Source: a virus
Length of the DNA stretch: 44,653 nucleotides
Strand: one strand, 5' to 3'
Virus record (IMG/VR): IMGVR_UViG_3300035666_000045
Location: 1 to 44,653 of that record
The notes beneath the pieces are model-generated. The model had not been told where the DNA came from and searched no databases. It saw only the letters and a list, made by a program, of their open reading frames with translations. Shown here in pieces: positions 33,905 through 40,308 of the stretch (position 1 is the first letter of the stretch; every line of letters starts with the position of its first letter). The translations under genes and the position numbers were made by a program.

Positions 33905-34452
33905 TTCGTCCTCGCCAGTAGCCCAAGCAACTGCTCTCGTATCCACTGCGCCCGGCCGCCAGGGTCTGGGTGGTAGAGGTGATCGTAGGCGGCCAACTCA
34001 ATCGCCTCGCACTCCTCTGCGGTGATCGCGGGCTGGCGGTAGAGCGGGACGATACCGTGATTCCCTGTCACTGCCTCGTCAATCGCCTTGGCGTCCTCTT
34101 CGATGGCATAGACATCGTAGATGCGTTCGCCGCCCGCGAGCATGACAGCCCACGCAACTGGCTCCTGTGTATCTCGCCCCCGCCCACCCGGTGCGTTGTC
34201 CCTTGTCGGGGCGCAGTCGTCTAGGGGCTCGCCTCCACCGCACTCGCTGGCCGGTGACTGCCGCTCTGGTGCGCTGCGGTTTAGCGATCCGCCGCTGCCA
34301 GAGCCGGATGGAGACACCGCGCCGTCGCAAGCCGACGCGGTTGTGCCGCCGGTGCCCGCATCGCTCTCGCGACTCCGACAGGCGGCATGATCCGCCTCCG
34401 GCAACTGGGCTCTCGCCTCCGGCGCGGCGTCATGATTCGCTGGCAATGTCAT
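33901..34452 (-). CDS. Accessory protein with disordered N-terminus and PLYRQP segment (183 aa)
   Basis: The start MTLPANHD overlaps the preceding stop as ATGA. Residues 1-95 are low in complexity, rich in Ser, Gly, Cys and Arg, and probably disordered. Residues 97-135 hold a recognisable accessory domain (PVAWAVMLAGGERIYDVYAI, then GIVPLYRQPAITAEECEAIE), and the tail ends LLGLLARTK, like its neighbour. The 'EPVAWAV...VPLY.QP' pattern is common in small phage proteins of unknown role. The Cys-rich N-terminal stretch has no clear metal motif. Confidence 0.55.
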   Translation of the reverse strand: MTLPANHDAAPEARAQLPEADHAACRSRESDAGTGGTTASACDGAVSPSGSGSGGSLNRSAPERQSPASECGGGEPLDDCAPTRDNAPGGRGRDTQEPVAWAVMLAGGERIYDVYAIEEDAKAIDEAVTGNHGIVPLYRQPAITAEECEAIELAAYDHLYHPDPGGRAQWIREQLLGLLARTK

Positions 34453-34769
34453 GGTTTCTCCCGCAAAAACTCCGCCTGCTTGGGCGGTCCCATCACCGCA
34501 TGCACGTACCCAGCCACCGCCATTCCGGCCGCAAGGCTGACCACTAGCACCCACACCACCCGCTCGGTGCGGTTGATGAGCCGTAGTTTGGCCTCCTGCT
34601 CACGGTAAACCGCGTCGGCCCGACTGGCAGCAAACTGGACTCGCCAGTCAGCCGTCGCCTGCCGCGCCTCCTTGATGGCGTCGTCAGGCGTGCCGCCAGC
34701 CACCGGAGCGGGACTCCCTTCCCACTCCGGCAACCCGGCGACGATGCGGTCCAGTTCCTCGACGCTCAT
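34449..34769 (-). CDS. Single-pass membrane protein (106 aa)
   Basis: The start MSVEELDRIVAGLPEWEGSP overlaps the SSB stop as ATGA. A helical region with heptad-like spacing (KEARQATADWRVQFAASRAD) precedes a membrane segment near residues 70-92 (VVWVLVVSLAAGMAVAGYV). A short basic end follows (GPPKQAEFLREKP). Arrangement and size suggest an inner-membrane protein with a long cytoplasmic part, possibly superinfection- or lysis-related. No family is recognised. Confidence 0.62.
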   Translation of the reverse strand: MSVEELDRIVAGLPEWEGSPAPVAGGTPDDAIKEARQATADWRVQFAASRADAVYREQEAKLRLINRTERVVWVLVVSLAAGMAVAGYVHAVMGPPKQAEFLREKP

Positions 34770-35119
34770 GCGAAGGGAATCTCGTCGTCCGCCCCCACGC
34801 CAGCCTGCTCCCGCTTGGGCCACCGCAGGCTGACGCCCACCTCGTTCGCCATCAGACGCAATGAGAAGCCCTGTGAGCCGTCCTTCTTCTCGTACGTCTC
34901 CAAGCCCGCCCGACCGGAGACAACGACTCTCTGGCCCTTCTGGAGCGTCTGGGAGCATGTCTCCGCCTGCTCGTCAAAGCAGACCACCTCCACCCACGTC
35001 GTCGGCCCGTCCTTCTTCTCCGTCGAGGCCACCGAGAAGGTCAGCATCGCCTTCCCGCTCTTGGTGATCCGGAGTTCGTTCACCTTGCCCACATTGCCAG
35101 TCACGGTCGCTTCGATCAT
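34766..35119 (-). CDS. ssb: Single-stranded DNA-binding protein (117 aa)
   Basis: An OB-fold protein that coats single-stranded DNA during replication. The start MIEATVTGNVGKVNELRITK has AGAGAGGAA upstream. A longer frame to 35284 is unnecessary. Family features are the opening strand, the LTFSVASTEKKDGPTTWVEV segment with its aromatic residue, KGQRVVVSGRAGLETYEKKD, and an acidic tip DDEIPFA close to the DDDIPF tail through which SSBs recruit partners. It is somewhat short for the family but complete. It is the first minus-strand gene beside the divergent region, consistent with early expression. Confidence 0.9.
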   Translation of the reverse strand: MIEATVTGNVGKVNELRITKSGKAMLTFSVASTEKKDGPTTWVEVVCFDEQAETCSQTLQKGQRVVVSGRAGLETYEKKDGSQGFSLRLMANEVGVSLRWPKREQAGVGADDEIPFA

Positions 35120-35157
35120 CGGTTCCTCTCTCTCATTGGGACGCTGGACAGGTGGAC

Positions 35158-35185
35158 AGCATACGCCTGGACGGGCGTTTAGCAA
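35158..35185 (-). promoter_or_regulatory. Candidate promoter for ssb and minus-strand genes
   Basis: TTGCTA (35185-35180) and TATGCT (35163-35158) on the minus strand are 16 bases apart and resemble sigma70 -35 and -10 boxes. The start codon of ssb follows at 35119. Spacing and position fit, but each box has mismatches, so this is tentative. Confidence 0.35.
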
Positions 35186-35258
35186 CCCCCTCACAGGCTG
35201 GGGTCGATCTGTTTTGGGAAAAAATCCAGGAGGGGGACGTGACTGATACGTGATGCGG

Positions 35259-35307
35259 CTGGGGGGGGCTCGGGGGCGTTCCATCTATACGCCCCCCGCA
35301 GCCCCAG
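35259..35307. repeat. GC-rich hairpin in the divergent region
   Basis: GGGGGCG (35272-35278) pairs with CGCCCCC (35290-35296) around an 11-base loop, and CTGGGG (35259-35264) pairs with CCCCAG (35302-35307). The long G run could also form other structures. It may be a regulatory or origin element; a terminator is not needed here. Confidence 0.45.
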
Positions 35308-35387
35308 TCCTTTCAAGGGCTTCCGCTTCACGCTGTCGAGGGCTGGCGTGAAGCCGGCCGCCGAAACGCTCAATCATCGCGGTCCAT

Positions 35388-35402
35388 CCGCTGCGGAGTC
35401 TG
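35388..35402 (+). repeat. Linker copy 1 (CCGCTGCGGAGTCTG)
   Basis: This copy precedes the first plus-strand gene with no gene upstream, so it is not merely a stop-associated tail. A small stem (GACGG with CCGTC, 35420-35436) lies between it and the ATG at 35461. Confidence 0.8.
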
Positions 35403-35460
35403 CCTTTTGTCGGAACGACGACGGCGTTCGACCGTCCCGTTACCGAATGGAGACTCTGCC

Positions 35461-35589
35461 ATGCACCGACTCGTTCGCCATTGCATCCGCCACTTCGATG
35501 CCCGCTACGCCGCGTTCCTCGCCATCCACAAGGGCGATGCCTGGCGTGCGCTCGAGTCGGCTTTGATTGCCAGTGTGCCGATCCGCTGA
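35461..35589 (+). CDS. Small basic micro-protein (42 aa)
   Basis: The ATG has GGAG eight bases upstream. The peptide is helical and basic at first (MHRLVRHCIRHFDARYAAFL), then AIHKGDAWRALESALIASVP. It is the first gene of the plus-strand region. The longer in-frame opening has no better ribosome binding site. A conserved linker before and after it supports its status as a gene. Function unknown. Confidence 0.6.
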   Translation: MHRLVRHCIRHFDARYAAFLAIHKGDAWRALESALIASVPIR

Positions 35590-35594
35590 TTCCG

Positions 35595-35638
35595 CCGCTG
35601 CGGAGTCTGTCTTTCGGCTGGCCGACGTTCGGCCTGCC
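35595..35638 (+). repeat. Linker copy 2 with hairpin
   Basis: The 15-mer is at 35595-35609, five bases after the stop codon. GGC-t-GGCCGA pairs with TCGGCC-t-GCC (35616-35638) around a three-base loop. No U-tract follows. Confidence 0.82.
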
Positions 35639-35666
35639 GTCCCGTCCCTCTCACCCGGAGCCTCCC

Positions 35667-35846
35667 ATGTTCTGCGTCGTGTCCATCGCCGTCACTGGCG
35701 AGCGTCGTTCCTACGTCTTTGCCAGTGAGCGGAAGGCTCGCTGGTACGTCAACGATCACGCCGATGGTGTGACGTTGTTCGTGCTCTACGACCCTGCCGG
35801 AGAGGTCGTGGTCGAGTCTCGGTTCCCGGTGCTGCTCTGCGGCTGA
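35667..35846 (+). CDS. Small hypothetical protein (59 aa)
   Basis: The ATG at 35667 follows GGAG by a few bases. The protein is beta-rich: FCVVSIAVTGERRSYVFASE, then WYVNDHADGVTLFVLYDPAG, with a short end VVESRFPVLLCG. It could be a small host-interaction protein of the type common in early phage regions. No family is recognised. Confidence 0.6.
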   Translation: MFCVVSIAVTGERRSYVFASERKARWYVNDHADGVTLFVLYDPAGEVVVESRFPVLLCG

Positions 35847-35851
35847 TTCGG

Positions 35852-35899
35852 CCGCTGCGGAGTCTGGATGGTAGCGGCATCGGCTTGTGTCGGTGCCGC
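35852..35899 (+). repeat. Linker copy 3 with hairpin
   Basis: The 15-mer is at 35852-35866, five bases after the stop. GCGGCA (35874-35879) pairs with TGCCGC (35894-35899). A second small stem (CCGC with GCGG) follows before the ATG at 35955. Confidence 0.8.
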
Positions 35900-35954
35900 C
35901 TCCACCCGCACTTCGCGGGATTGCTCGGTTGTTCCTTTCCACGAGGAGATTGCC

Positions 35955-36371
35955 ATGACGATTGCCCAAATCCAGAAGATCGCTGCCGAAGCCGTTGCCA
36001 ACGCCCTGCGGCTCACGCAGACCCAAGATGCCCCCGCACCCGCGAAGAAAGCGGGCGGCGACCTCCAGGCCAAGCGGCTGGCCGCGTTGGAGAAGGCTCG
36101 TGCCGCGAAGAAGGCAAAGGCACAGGCCAAGCCCGCCGCCGTTGTCGCGGAGCCCGTGCAGAAGCCCGCGAAGGCCAAGAAGTCTCGCCCCGCCTGGAGC
36201 GTGAAGGATCATGTCACGAAGAAGGGCGTGAAGGGCCAGATCGTGCAGATCGGACCGCTCACCGCCTGGCTCCCGGCCGGTGACAACGCCCGCAAGGCGG
36301 AGTTGTTCGCCGCGATCAACGGCGTGATCCGGAGCGACGAGATCCGCAAGGTTGCCGCCCAGATTCGCTGA
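35955..36371 (+). CDS. Lys/Ala-rich basic protein, possible nucleoid-associated protein (138 aa)
   Basis: The start MTIAQIQKIAAEAVANALRL has GAGGAG eight bases before it. Residues 30-75 are a long Lys/Ala/Pro stretch (LAALEKARAAKKAKAQAKPA) like the tails of histone- and HU-like proteins. The C-terminal half (WSVKDHVTKKGVKGQIVQIG, then GDNARKAELFAAINGVIRSD) looks folded. A DNA-binding or DNA-condensing role is likely from charge alone. The domain family is not identified. Confidence 0.6.
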   Translation: MTIAQIQKIAAEAVANALRLTQTQDAPAPAKKAGGDLQAKRLAALEKARAAKKAKAQAKPAAVVAEPVQKPAKAKKSRPAWSVKDHVTKKGVKGQIVQIGPLTAWLPAGDNARKAELFAAINGVIRSDEIRKVAAQIR

Positions 36372-36377
36372 TTCCAC

Positions 36378-36422
36378 CCGCTGTGGAGTCTGGGATGCGG
36401 GGCTGTGCTGCCAGCCAGCCCC
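36378..36422 (+). repeat. Linker copy 4 (one-base variant) with first hairpin
   Basis: The 15-mer reads CCGCTGTGGAGTCTG (36378-36392), six bases after the stop. In RNA the change keeps a G-U pair in the CCG-CUG-UGG mini-stem. GGGGCTG (36399-36405) pairs with CAGCCCC (36416-36422). Confidence 0.78.
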
Positions 36423-36442
36423 AAATCCTGCACTCGCAGGCT

Positions 36443-36479
36443 CGCCCATCGCAACTTCGCGGTGGGCGTTTGTGTTTCT
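36443..36479 (+). terminator. Rho-independent-like terminator after linker copy 4
   Basis: Ten base pairs (CGCCCATCGC with GCGGTGGGCG, one G-U) around a six-base loop, followed by TTTGTGTTTCT. Only 26 bases separate the U-rich tract from the next ATG, which leaves no room for a promoter. Confidence 0.65.
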
Positions 36480-36505
36480 AGTCCCTGTTTCACAAGGAGT
36501 TTCCC

Positions 36506-36724
36506 ATGCGTTCACCCATCCGCCAGTTCACCGGCAAGGACGGCTGCTTCTACCTCGTCAACCTCAAGAGCGACAGCCGCGTGTACGGCCCATACCTGGA
36601 CACGAAGCAGGTCCGCATGGCACGCGCCACGATTCCCGGTCACGAGCGGAGCAACGACGTTGTGCGTGCGTTCCGCGACGGCCTGCCAGCGGAGGAGGCC
36701 GACGTCAACCCGCTGACCCGGTAA
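36506..36724 (+). CDS. Small hypothetical protein (72 aa)
   Basis: The start MRSPIRQFTGKDGCFYLVNL has AAGGAG eight bases upstream. The first half looks like a short beta domain ending YGPYLDTKQVR, and the second half is helical and acidic. No family is recognised. It stands alone between two linker copies, so it is probably its own transcription unit. Confidence 0.58.
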   Translation: MRSPIRQFTGKDGCFYLVNLKSDSRVYGPYLDTKQVRMARATIPGHERSNDVVRAFRDGLPAEEADVNPLTR

Positions 36725-36728
36725 ATCA

Positions 36729-36797
36729 CCGCTGCGGAGTCTGATTTTCACACTGCGAACGGGGCCAGTCGTCACGGTGGCGGCTGGCCCCGTCGCA
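36729..36797 (+). repeat. Linker copy 5 with long hairpin
   Basis: The 15-mer is at 36729-36743, four bases after the stop. TGCG, a bulged A, then ACGGGGCCAG pair with CTGGCCCCGT-CGCA (36754-36797). The next ATG is 18 bases downstream. Confidence 0.82.
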
Positions 36798-36815
36798 TTT
36801 CACAGGAGAGTTCCC

Positions 36816-36986
36816 ATGCGCACGCATGTCACCACCACCAACCCCCGACTCATGCACTTCGTCTCGCTCGCCCGTGTGGCGCGCGAGGTGGGGGCGAAGT
36901 CGCAACGACACCTTCTGGCCGACCTCCGCACGCTCACCCATCGTGAGCGTCGTGACGTGGCCGACCTCGTGAAGCAGGAGGACTGA
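36816..36986 (+). CDS. Small basic hypothetical protein (56 aa)
   Basis: The ATG at 36816 has AGGAG seven bases upstream; the longer frame is not needed. The sequence is helical (RLMHFVSLARVAREVGAKSQ, then HLLADLRTLTHRERRDVADL) with many basic residues, consistent with a small DNA-contacting protein. It overlaps the next gene by one base (TGATG), so both are translated together. Confidence 0.6.
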   Translation: MRTHVTTTNPRLMHFVSLARVAREVGAKSQRHLLADLRTLTHRERRDVADLVKQED

Positions 36987-37114
36987 TGGGCAACAAGTGG
37001 AACGATCAGTGGTGGTCACTGGTCAAGGCTGAACGAGTCAAGGAGGAGGAGCGACTGCGAGTGGCACGCAAGCACGCCAAGCGTGCCACTCGCCGCAGGA
37101 AAAAGCAGCGGTAA
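36986..37114 (+). CDS. Very basic micro-protein (42 aa)
   Basis: The peptide begins MGNKWNDQWWSLVKAERVKE with three Trp near the N-terminus and ends with a strongly basic run (RKHAKRATRRRKKQR). Such a tail binds nucleic acids or acidic proteins readily. Its only support besides the frame is translational coupling to the 56-residue gene and a linker right after its stop. Confidence 0.55.
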   Translation: MGNKWNDQWWSLVKAERVKEEERLRVARKHAKRATRRRKKQR

Positions 37115-37118
37115 TTCG

Positions 37119-37133
37119 CCGCTGCGGAGTCTG
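37119..37133 (+). repeat. Linker copy 6
   Basis: The 15-mer begins four bases after the TAA stop. It is followed 12 bases later by the strongest terminator-like structure of the region. Confidence 0.85.
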
Positions 37134-37145
37134 GTTTTCGGCATG

Positions 37146-37178
37146 GGCCGTCCCGTCGTGGGGCGGCCTTTTCTTTTT
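37146..37178 (+). terminator. Rho-independent-like terminator after linker copy 6
   Basis: GGCCGTCCC pairs with GGGGCGGCC (one G-U) around a five-base loop, followed by TTTTCTTTTT. This is the best terminator of the window. The amidoligase start codon lies only 22 bases beyond the U-tract, and those bases are taken by its ribosome binding site. Confidence 0.75.
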
Positions 37179-37200
37179 CACCTTCGCTGAGGAGCGAGAC

Positions 37201-38430
37201 ATGAGCGACGAGAACGAAGTTCTGTACGACAACTACGGGTTCAACGATGCCACCGGCCTGCACCGCGATACAGGAACGGCGGTCGATCCCAACGGGTTCT
37301 ACCGGGATGGGATTCACCGGACCACCGAGACGGAGTTCAGCCCACTCACCCGACTCACACGCGACGGCTATGCCTACGACTCGAGGGGGTACAACTACGC
37401 GGGATACAACGATGAGGGGTACGACCGAGAGGGCTACGACTCGGACGGGTACGACCGCGACGGCCTGGACAGCGCCACCAATTCGCGGTGCGACAACGGC
37501 GAGTGCGACCGCAATTGCTCGTGCCGCGACTCCTTCGATGACCAACTGGACGGGTACGGCACGCGAGCCCCGCGTGTGCTGGGCTGGGCACCACACCCAG
37601 ACTTGGAGCCGACGTACCTGTACGCCGGCCACGAGATCGAGATGTACTCGGACGACGAGGACTTCTCTGACGTGGAGCACACGCTCCACCAGGTAAACAC
37701 CCTGTACGCGGGCCTCAATCCACTGACTCGCAACCGCCGGTGTGCCATCGCCAAGCACGACGGCTCACTGGAGGACGGCGGTTTTGAGTTGGTGACTGTG
37801 CCGCTCACGACCGAGCAGGTCTACGGCATCTTCGGCAAGATCAAGACGCTGGGGGACGGCCGCTGCTCTGCGTGGGACAGGGGCGACGACGTTGGGCACC
37901 ACATCCACCTGTCCAAGCGGGCCATCGGGCCGCTCACGCTGGGCAAGTTGCTGGTGTTCATGAACGCGGAGAGAAACCGTTCGTTCCTTGAAGCCATCGC
38001 CTGCCGCCCGGCCGGGTTCAATCACTTCTGCACCAAGAAAGTGACTGACCAGGGCAACTCCGACAGGTACGAGGTTCTCAACGTGACCGACAGCACGGTC
38101 GAGTTCCGCCTGTTCAAGAGCAACCTGTACGGGCGGGCGATCCTCAAGAACCACGAGTTCGCCGTCGCTGCCGTGCGGTTCTGCGAGCAGGTGTCGCACG
38201 GGTTCGGGGAGGTGGACAGCCACATTGACCCGCTGCACTTCGTCAACTTCCGCACGTTCGTAGCGGCCAACCGCCACACCTACCGCTACCTGCACGAGTT
38301 CTTGCTGTCTCACACCTCGCTTCGCGTCGGCTACCGCAACAACGCGGGCCTGCCCGACAGCGTGGCTAACCCGAAGGAGAAGTCGCCCGTGTTCCGGATG
38401 ATTCGCCGCACCGACATCGAAGGTGCTTGA
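37201..38430 (+). CDS. Amidoligase-like protein with Tyr/Asp/Gly repeats (409 aa)
   Basis: Residues 140-300 carry the marks of the Amidoligase_2 family (ATP-dependent COOH-NH2 ligases of the glutamine-synthetase-like fold): YAGHEIEMY (141-149), AKHDGSLEDGGFELVTVP (184-201), GHHIHLS (232-238), a helix with NAERNRS, and STVEFRLFKSNLYGR near 300. These proteins join an amine to a carboxylate, usually on a peptide. Residues 55-90 hold a tandem run of GY(D/N) units (GYDREGYDSDGYDRDG), and residues 97-108 a four-Cys cluster. GAGGAG lies just upstream of the ATG. A class II glutamine amidotransferase follows, which could supply ammonia. The substrate is unknown. Confidence 0.78.
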   Translation: MSDENEVLYDNYGFNDATGLHRDTGTAVDPNGFYRDGIHRTTETEFSPLTRLTRDGYAYDSRGYNYAGYNDEGYDREGYDSDGYDRDGLDSATNSRCDNGECDRNCSCRDSFDDQLDGYGTRAPRVLGWAPHPDLEPTYLYAGHEIEMYSDDEDFSDVEHTLHQVNTLYAGLNPLTRNRRCAIAKHDGSLEDGGFELVTVPLTTEQVYGIFGKIKTLGDGRCSAWDRGDDVGHHIHLSKRAIGPLTLGKLLVFMNAERNRSFLEAIACRPAGFNHFCTKKVTDQGNSDRYEVLNVTDSTVEFRLFKSNLYGRAILKNHEFAVAAVRFCEQVSHGFGEVDSHIDPLHFVNFRTFVAANRHTYRYLHEFLLSHTSLRVGYRNNAGLPDSVANPKEKSPVFRMIRRTDIEGA

Positions 38431-38482
38431 TCGGTTCCGTTTCTTGACCCCCTCACTTTCACACTCACAAGGAGATTCCTGC

Positions 38483-39334
38483 ATGTGCCTCGCCATCTAC
38501 AAGCCCGCCACCACCCAGCCCGACTGGTCCGCCTACCGCAACGGCTTCGCCGTGAACGACGATTCGTGGGGATTCGCCGCAGTCGTGGACGGCACGCTCG
38601 TCACCCGCTGCGGTGTCGGCACCTTTGAGGAGTTCCGCGAAGCCCTTGAACCGTACGCCGACAAGCAGGCCATCATCCACTTCCGATGGGCCACGCACGG
38701 CAAGAAGGACACGGGCAACTGCCACCCCTTCATGGTCAGCGACTCGCTGGCCGTGATCCACAACGGAATTATCTCGATCAAGTGCGATCTGGATAAAGAC
38801 CGCAGTGACACCTGGCACTTCAACGAGTTGGTCCTCAAGCCCATGCACGCCAGGGACGAGGGCTTCTACCAGCGCAGCGAGGTGGTGTACACGCAGCAAC
38901 TCGCCCACTCCGGCAGCAAGTTCGTGTTCCTGCGGGCGGACGGCGACTACTGCATCTGGAACGAGGACGCTGGCGACTGGGCCCGTGACGGGCACTGGTA
39001 CAGCAACGACTCGCACGAGGGATCGTACTACCGCAGCGTCGGCTTCGGCTTGACGGCCCGCACCAAGACGACCACCACCACCACAGAGCGGTCGTGGATC
39101 GAGGAGTCGGACGGCAAGTGGAAGTACGTGGAGGACGACAACTCCGTGTCCACGCTCCGCGATGCGTACTCCCGCATGGCAGACGAGCAGGAGGAGGAGG
39201 ACCGGGAGGATTCGTTCTACACCAGCATGCGTGTGGATGACTTGATCGCCTACGGTTTCAGCCGCAAGTGCTTGGCTGAAGTGCAAGACATGCTCGGCCA
39301 CGACGGCATCGAGTTGCTGCACGACGCCATCTGA
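38483..39334 (+). CDS. Class II glutamine amidotransferase-like protein (283 aa)
   Basis: The ATG at 38483 places Cys at position 2 (MCLAIYKP), as required for the N-terminal nucleophile. AAGGAG lies nine bases upstream; a longer frame would hide the Cys, so the short start is right. The motifs RWATHG (68-73), GNCHPF (78-83) and VIHNGII (91-97) match GATase II, which cleaves glutamine to release ammonia for an acceptor enzyme. The C-terminal half is acidic, with a Thr-rich linker (TKTTTTTTE) and a closing helical segment. It lies in one unit with the amidoligase gene, between linker copies 6 and 7, which supports a functional pair. Confidence 0.85.
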   Translation: MCLAIYKPATTQPDWSAYRNGFAVNDDSWGFAAVVDGTLVTRCGVGTFEEFREALEPYADKQAIIHFRWATHGKKDTGNCHPFMVSDSLAVIHNGIISIKCDLDKDRSDTWHFNELVLKPMHARDEGFYQRSEVVYTQQLAHSGSKFVFLRADGDYCIWNEDAGDWARDGHWYSNDSHEGSYYRSVGFGLTARTKTTTTTTERSWIEESDGKWKYVEDDNSVSTLRDAYSRMADEQEEEDREDSFYTSMRVDDLIAYGFSRKCLAEVQDMLGHDGIELLHDAI

Positions 39335-39339
39335 TTTCC

Positions 39340-39393
39340 CCGCTGCGGAGTCTGGTTTCTGCGGGGCCAGTGGCACTGGGTCACCGGCCCCGC
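39340..39393 (+). repeat. Linker copy 7 with hairpin
   Basis: The 15-mer is at 39340-39354, five bases after the stop. GCGGGGCC (39361-39368) pairs with GGCCCCGC (39386-39393), with an internal GTG/CAC pairing. TTCCCTTTCTT follows, 12 bases before the next ATG. Confidence 0.85.
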
Positions 39394-39416
39394 TTCCCTT
39401 TCTTCACGAGGTTCCC

Positions 39417-40139
39417 ATGAAAATCCCTGCGTTCATCAAGCAACTCGCCAAGTTCTGCGACCCAGAGCAAGCACGCTACGCACTCGGCTGCATCAAGTGC
39501 GTGAGCGATGGCACGACGGCCAGCATGACGGCAACCGACGGGCACATCCTCGCCAGCGTTCATTGGAAGGACGAGGACGGCATCGAACTGAACGCCCTCG
39601 CGGACGCGAAGGAGTTGTCCTCGCCGCCAGTCAAGGCGTTCTCGCATCCGCTGGGGGTGCGATTCGACGGCGAGGAGTTTCGCGGCGGCGTCAGCGGTCC
39701 CGTCACGACCATCGAGACTGGCCGGTTCCCTGACTGCGAGAGGGTGATGGCGATTCACGACAGCCCGAAGGGGTACGTGTCCGTCAAACTGGACGCCGCC
39801 CTGCTCGGCAAGTTGTGTGCCTTGTCGCACGCCATGAACGACCACAAGCACAAGGGAATCACGCTGTTCGTCAAGGACTCGCAGTCCTGCGTGTTCGCCA
39901 CCACGCTGGGTCAGGACGGGCACGTTGCCCGCTTCGCCATCATGCCACTGGCTGCGGATGACGGGACTGTGCCTGCGTACCCGCCGCGACCGGGTGCGGC
40001 AGCGACGGCCAAGCCTGCCGCTCGCTCACGTAGGGCGGCGTCACCGCCCGCCCCCGTCCCGGAACTGATGGACGACGAGCAGGTGGCAGTGGCAGTGGCG
40101 GCCGACGACTGGTCGGTCTGCCTGCCCCCCATCGGCTGA
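39417..40139 (+). CDS. Sliding-clamp-like (DnaN-related) protein (240 aa)
   Basis: Residues 14-50 (CDPEQARYALGCIKCVSDGT, then MTATDGHILASV) resemble the first domain of bacterial DNA polymerase III beta clamps, where 'ATDGH-x-L' is diagnostic. A later segment (FAIMPLAADDGTVPAYPPRP) has no clear counterpart. The length is about two thirds of DnaN, so it may hold two clamp domains or a shortened version. The C-terminal 50 residues are Pro/Ala/Arg-rich and probably disordered. It would hold a polymerase on DNA or act as a decoy for the host clamp; neither is shown. No polymerase gene is in the window. Confidence 0.6.
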   Translation: MKIPAFIKQLAKFCDPEQARYALGCIKCVSDGTTASMTATDGHILASVHWKDEDGIELNALADAKELSSPPVKAFSHPLGVRFDGEEFRGGVSGPVTTIETGRFPDCERVMAIHDSPKGYVSVKLDAALLGKLCALSHAMNDHKHKGITLFVKDSQSCVFATTLGQDGHVARFAIMPLAADDGTVPAYPPRPGAAATAKPAARSRRAASPPAPVPELMDDEQVAVAVAADDWSVCLPPIG

Positions 40140-40158
40140 CATTTTCCCCGCAATTTCC

Positions 40159-40173
40159 CCGCTGCGGAGTCTG
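40159..40173 (+). repeat. Linker copy 8
   Basis: The copy starts 19 bases after the stop. The whole stretch from the stop codon resembles copy 9 closely (GCTGAC, then TTTTCCCCGCA), so these two arose from a recent duplication. No hairpin follows; AAGGAGG and the ATG at 40201 come directly. Confidence 0.82.
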
Positions 40174-40200
40174 TTTCTACGGCAAGCAAGGAGGCAAGCC

Positions 40201-40293
40201 ATGCACCACTGGACCCATGCAGAGATCGAACTCTTTCTCGCCATGTGCTACGTCGCCATGAAGGCACTGGCACGGTGGGCGGAACTCGACTGA
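40201..40293 (+). CDS. Micro-protein (30 aa)
   Basis: The ATG has AAGGAGG six bases upstream, an excellent ribosome binding site. The peptide is amphipathic and partly hydrophobic (HAEIELFLAMCYVAMKALAR) and may associate with a membrane or a partner helix. The strong translation signal and the linker before it support a real gene. No function can be given. Confidence 0.55.
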   Translation: MHHWTHAEIELFLAMCYVAMKALARWAELD

Positions 40294-40308
40294 AAGGAGA
40301 GATGCCTA

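Larger units (their letters stand above)
35120..35460. other. Divergent non-coding region between the two transcription directions
   Basis: No gene is supported here. It contains a candidate minus-strand promoter (35158-35185), a G-run/C-run hairpin (35259-35307) and the first linker copy (35388-35402). The switch of coding direction and the G-rich run make it a reasonable place for regulatory control and perhaps a replication origin. No iterons or AT-rich unwinding element is obvious. Confidence 0.6.

Noticed and set aside
34559-34958. N-terminal extension of the single-pass membrane protein to 34958
   Set aside because: The extension lies entirely opposite or inside the ssb coding region, is low in complexity, and the ATG at 34769 overlaps the ssb stop as ATGA, like most other gene joints here.
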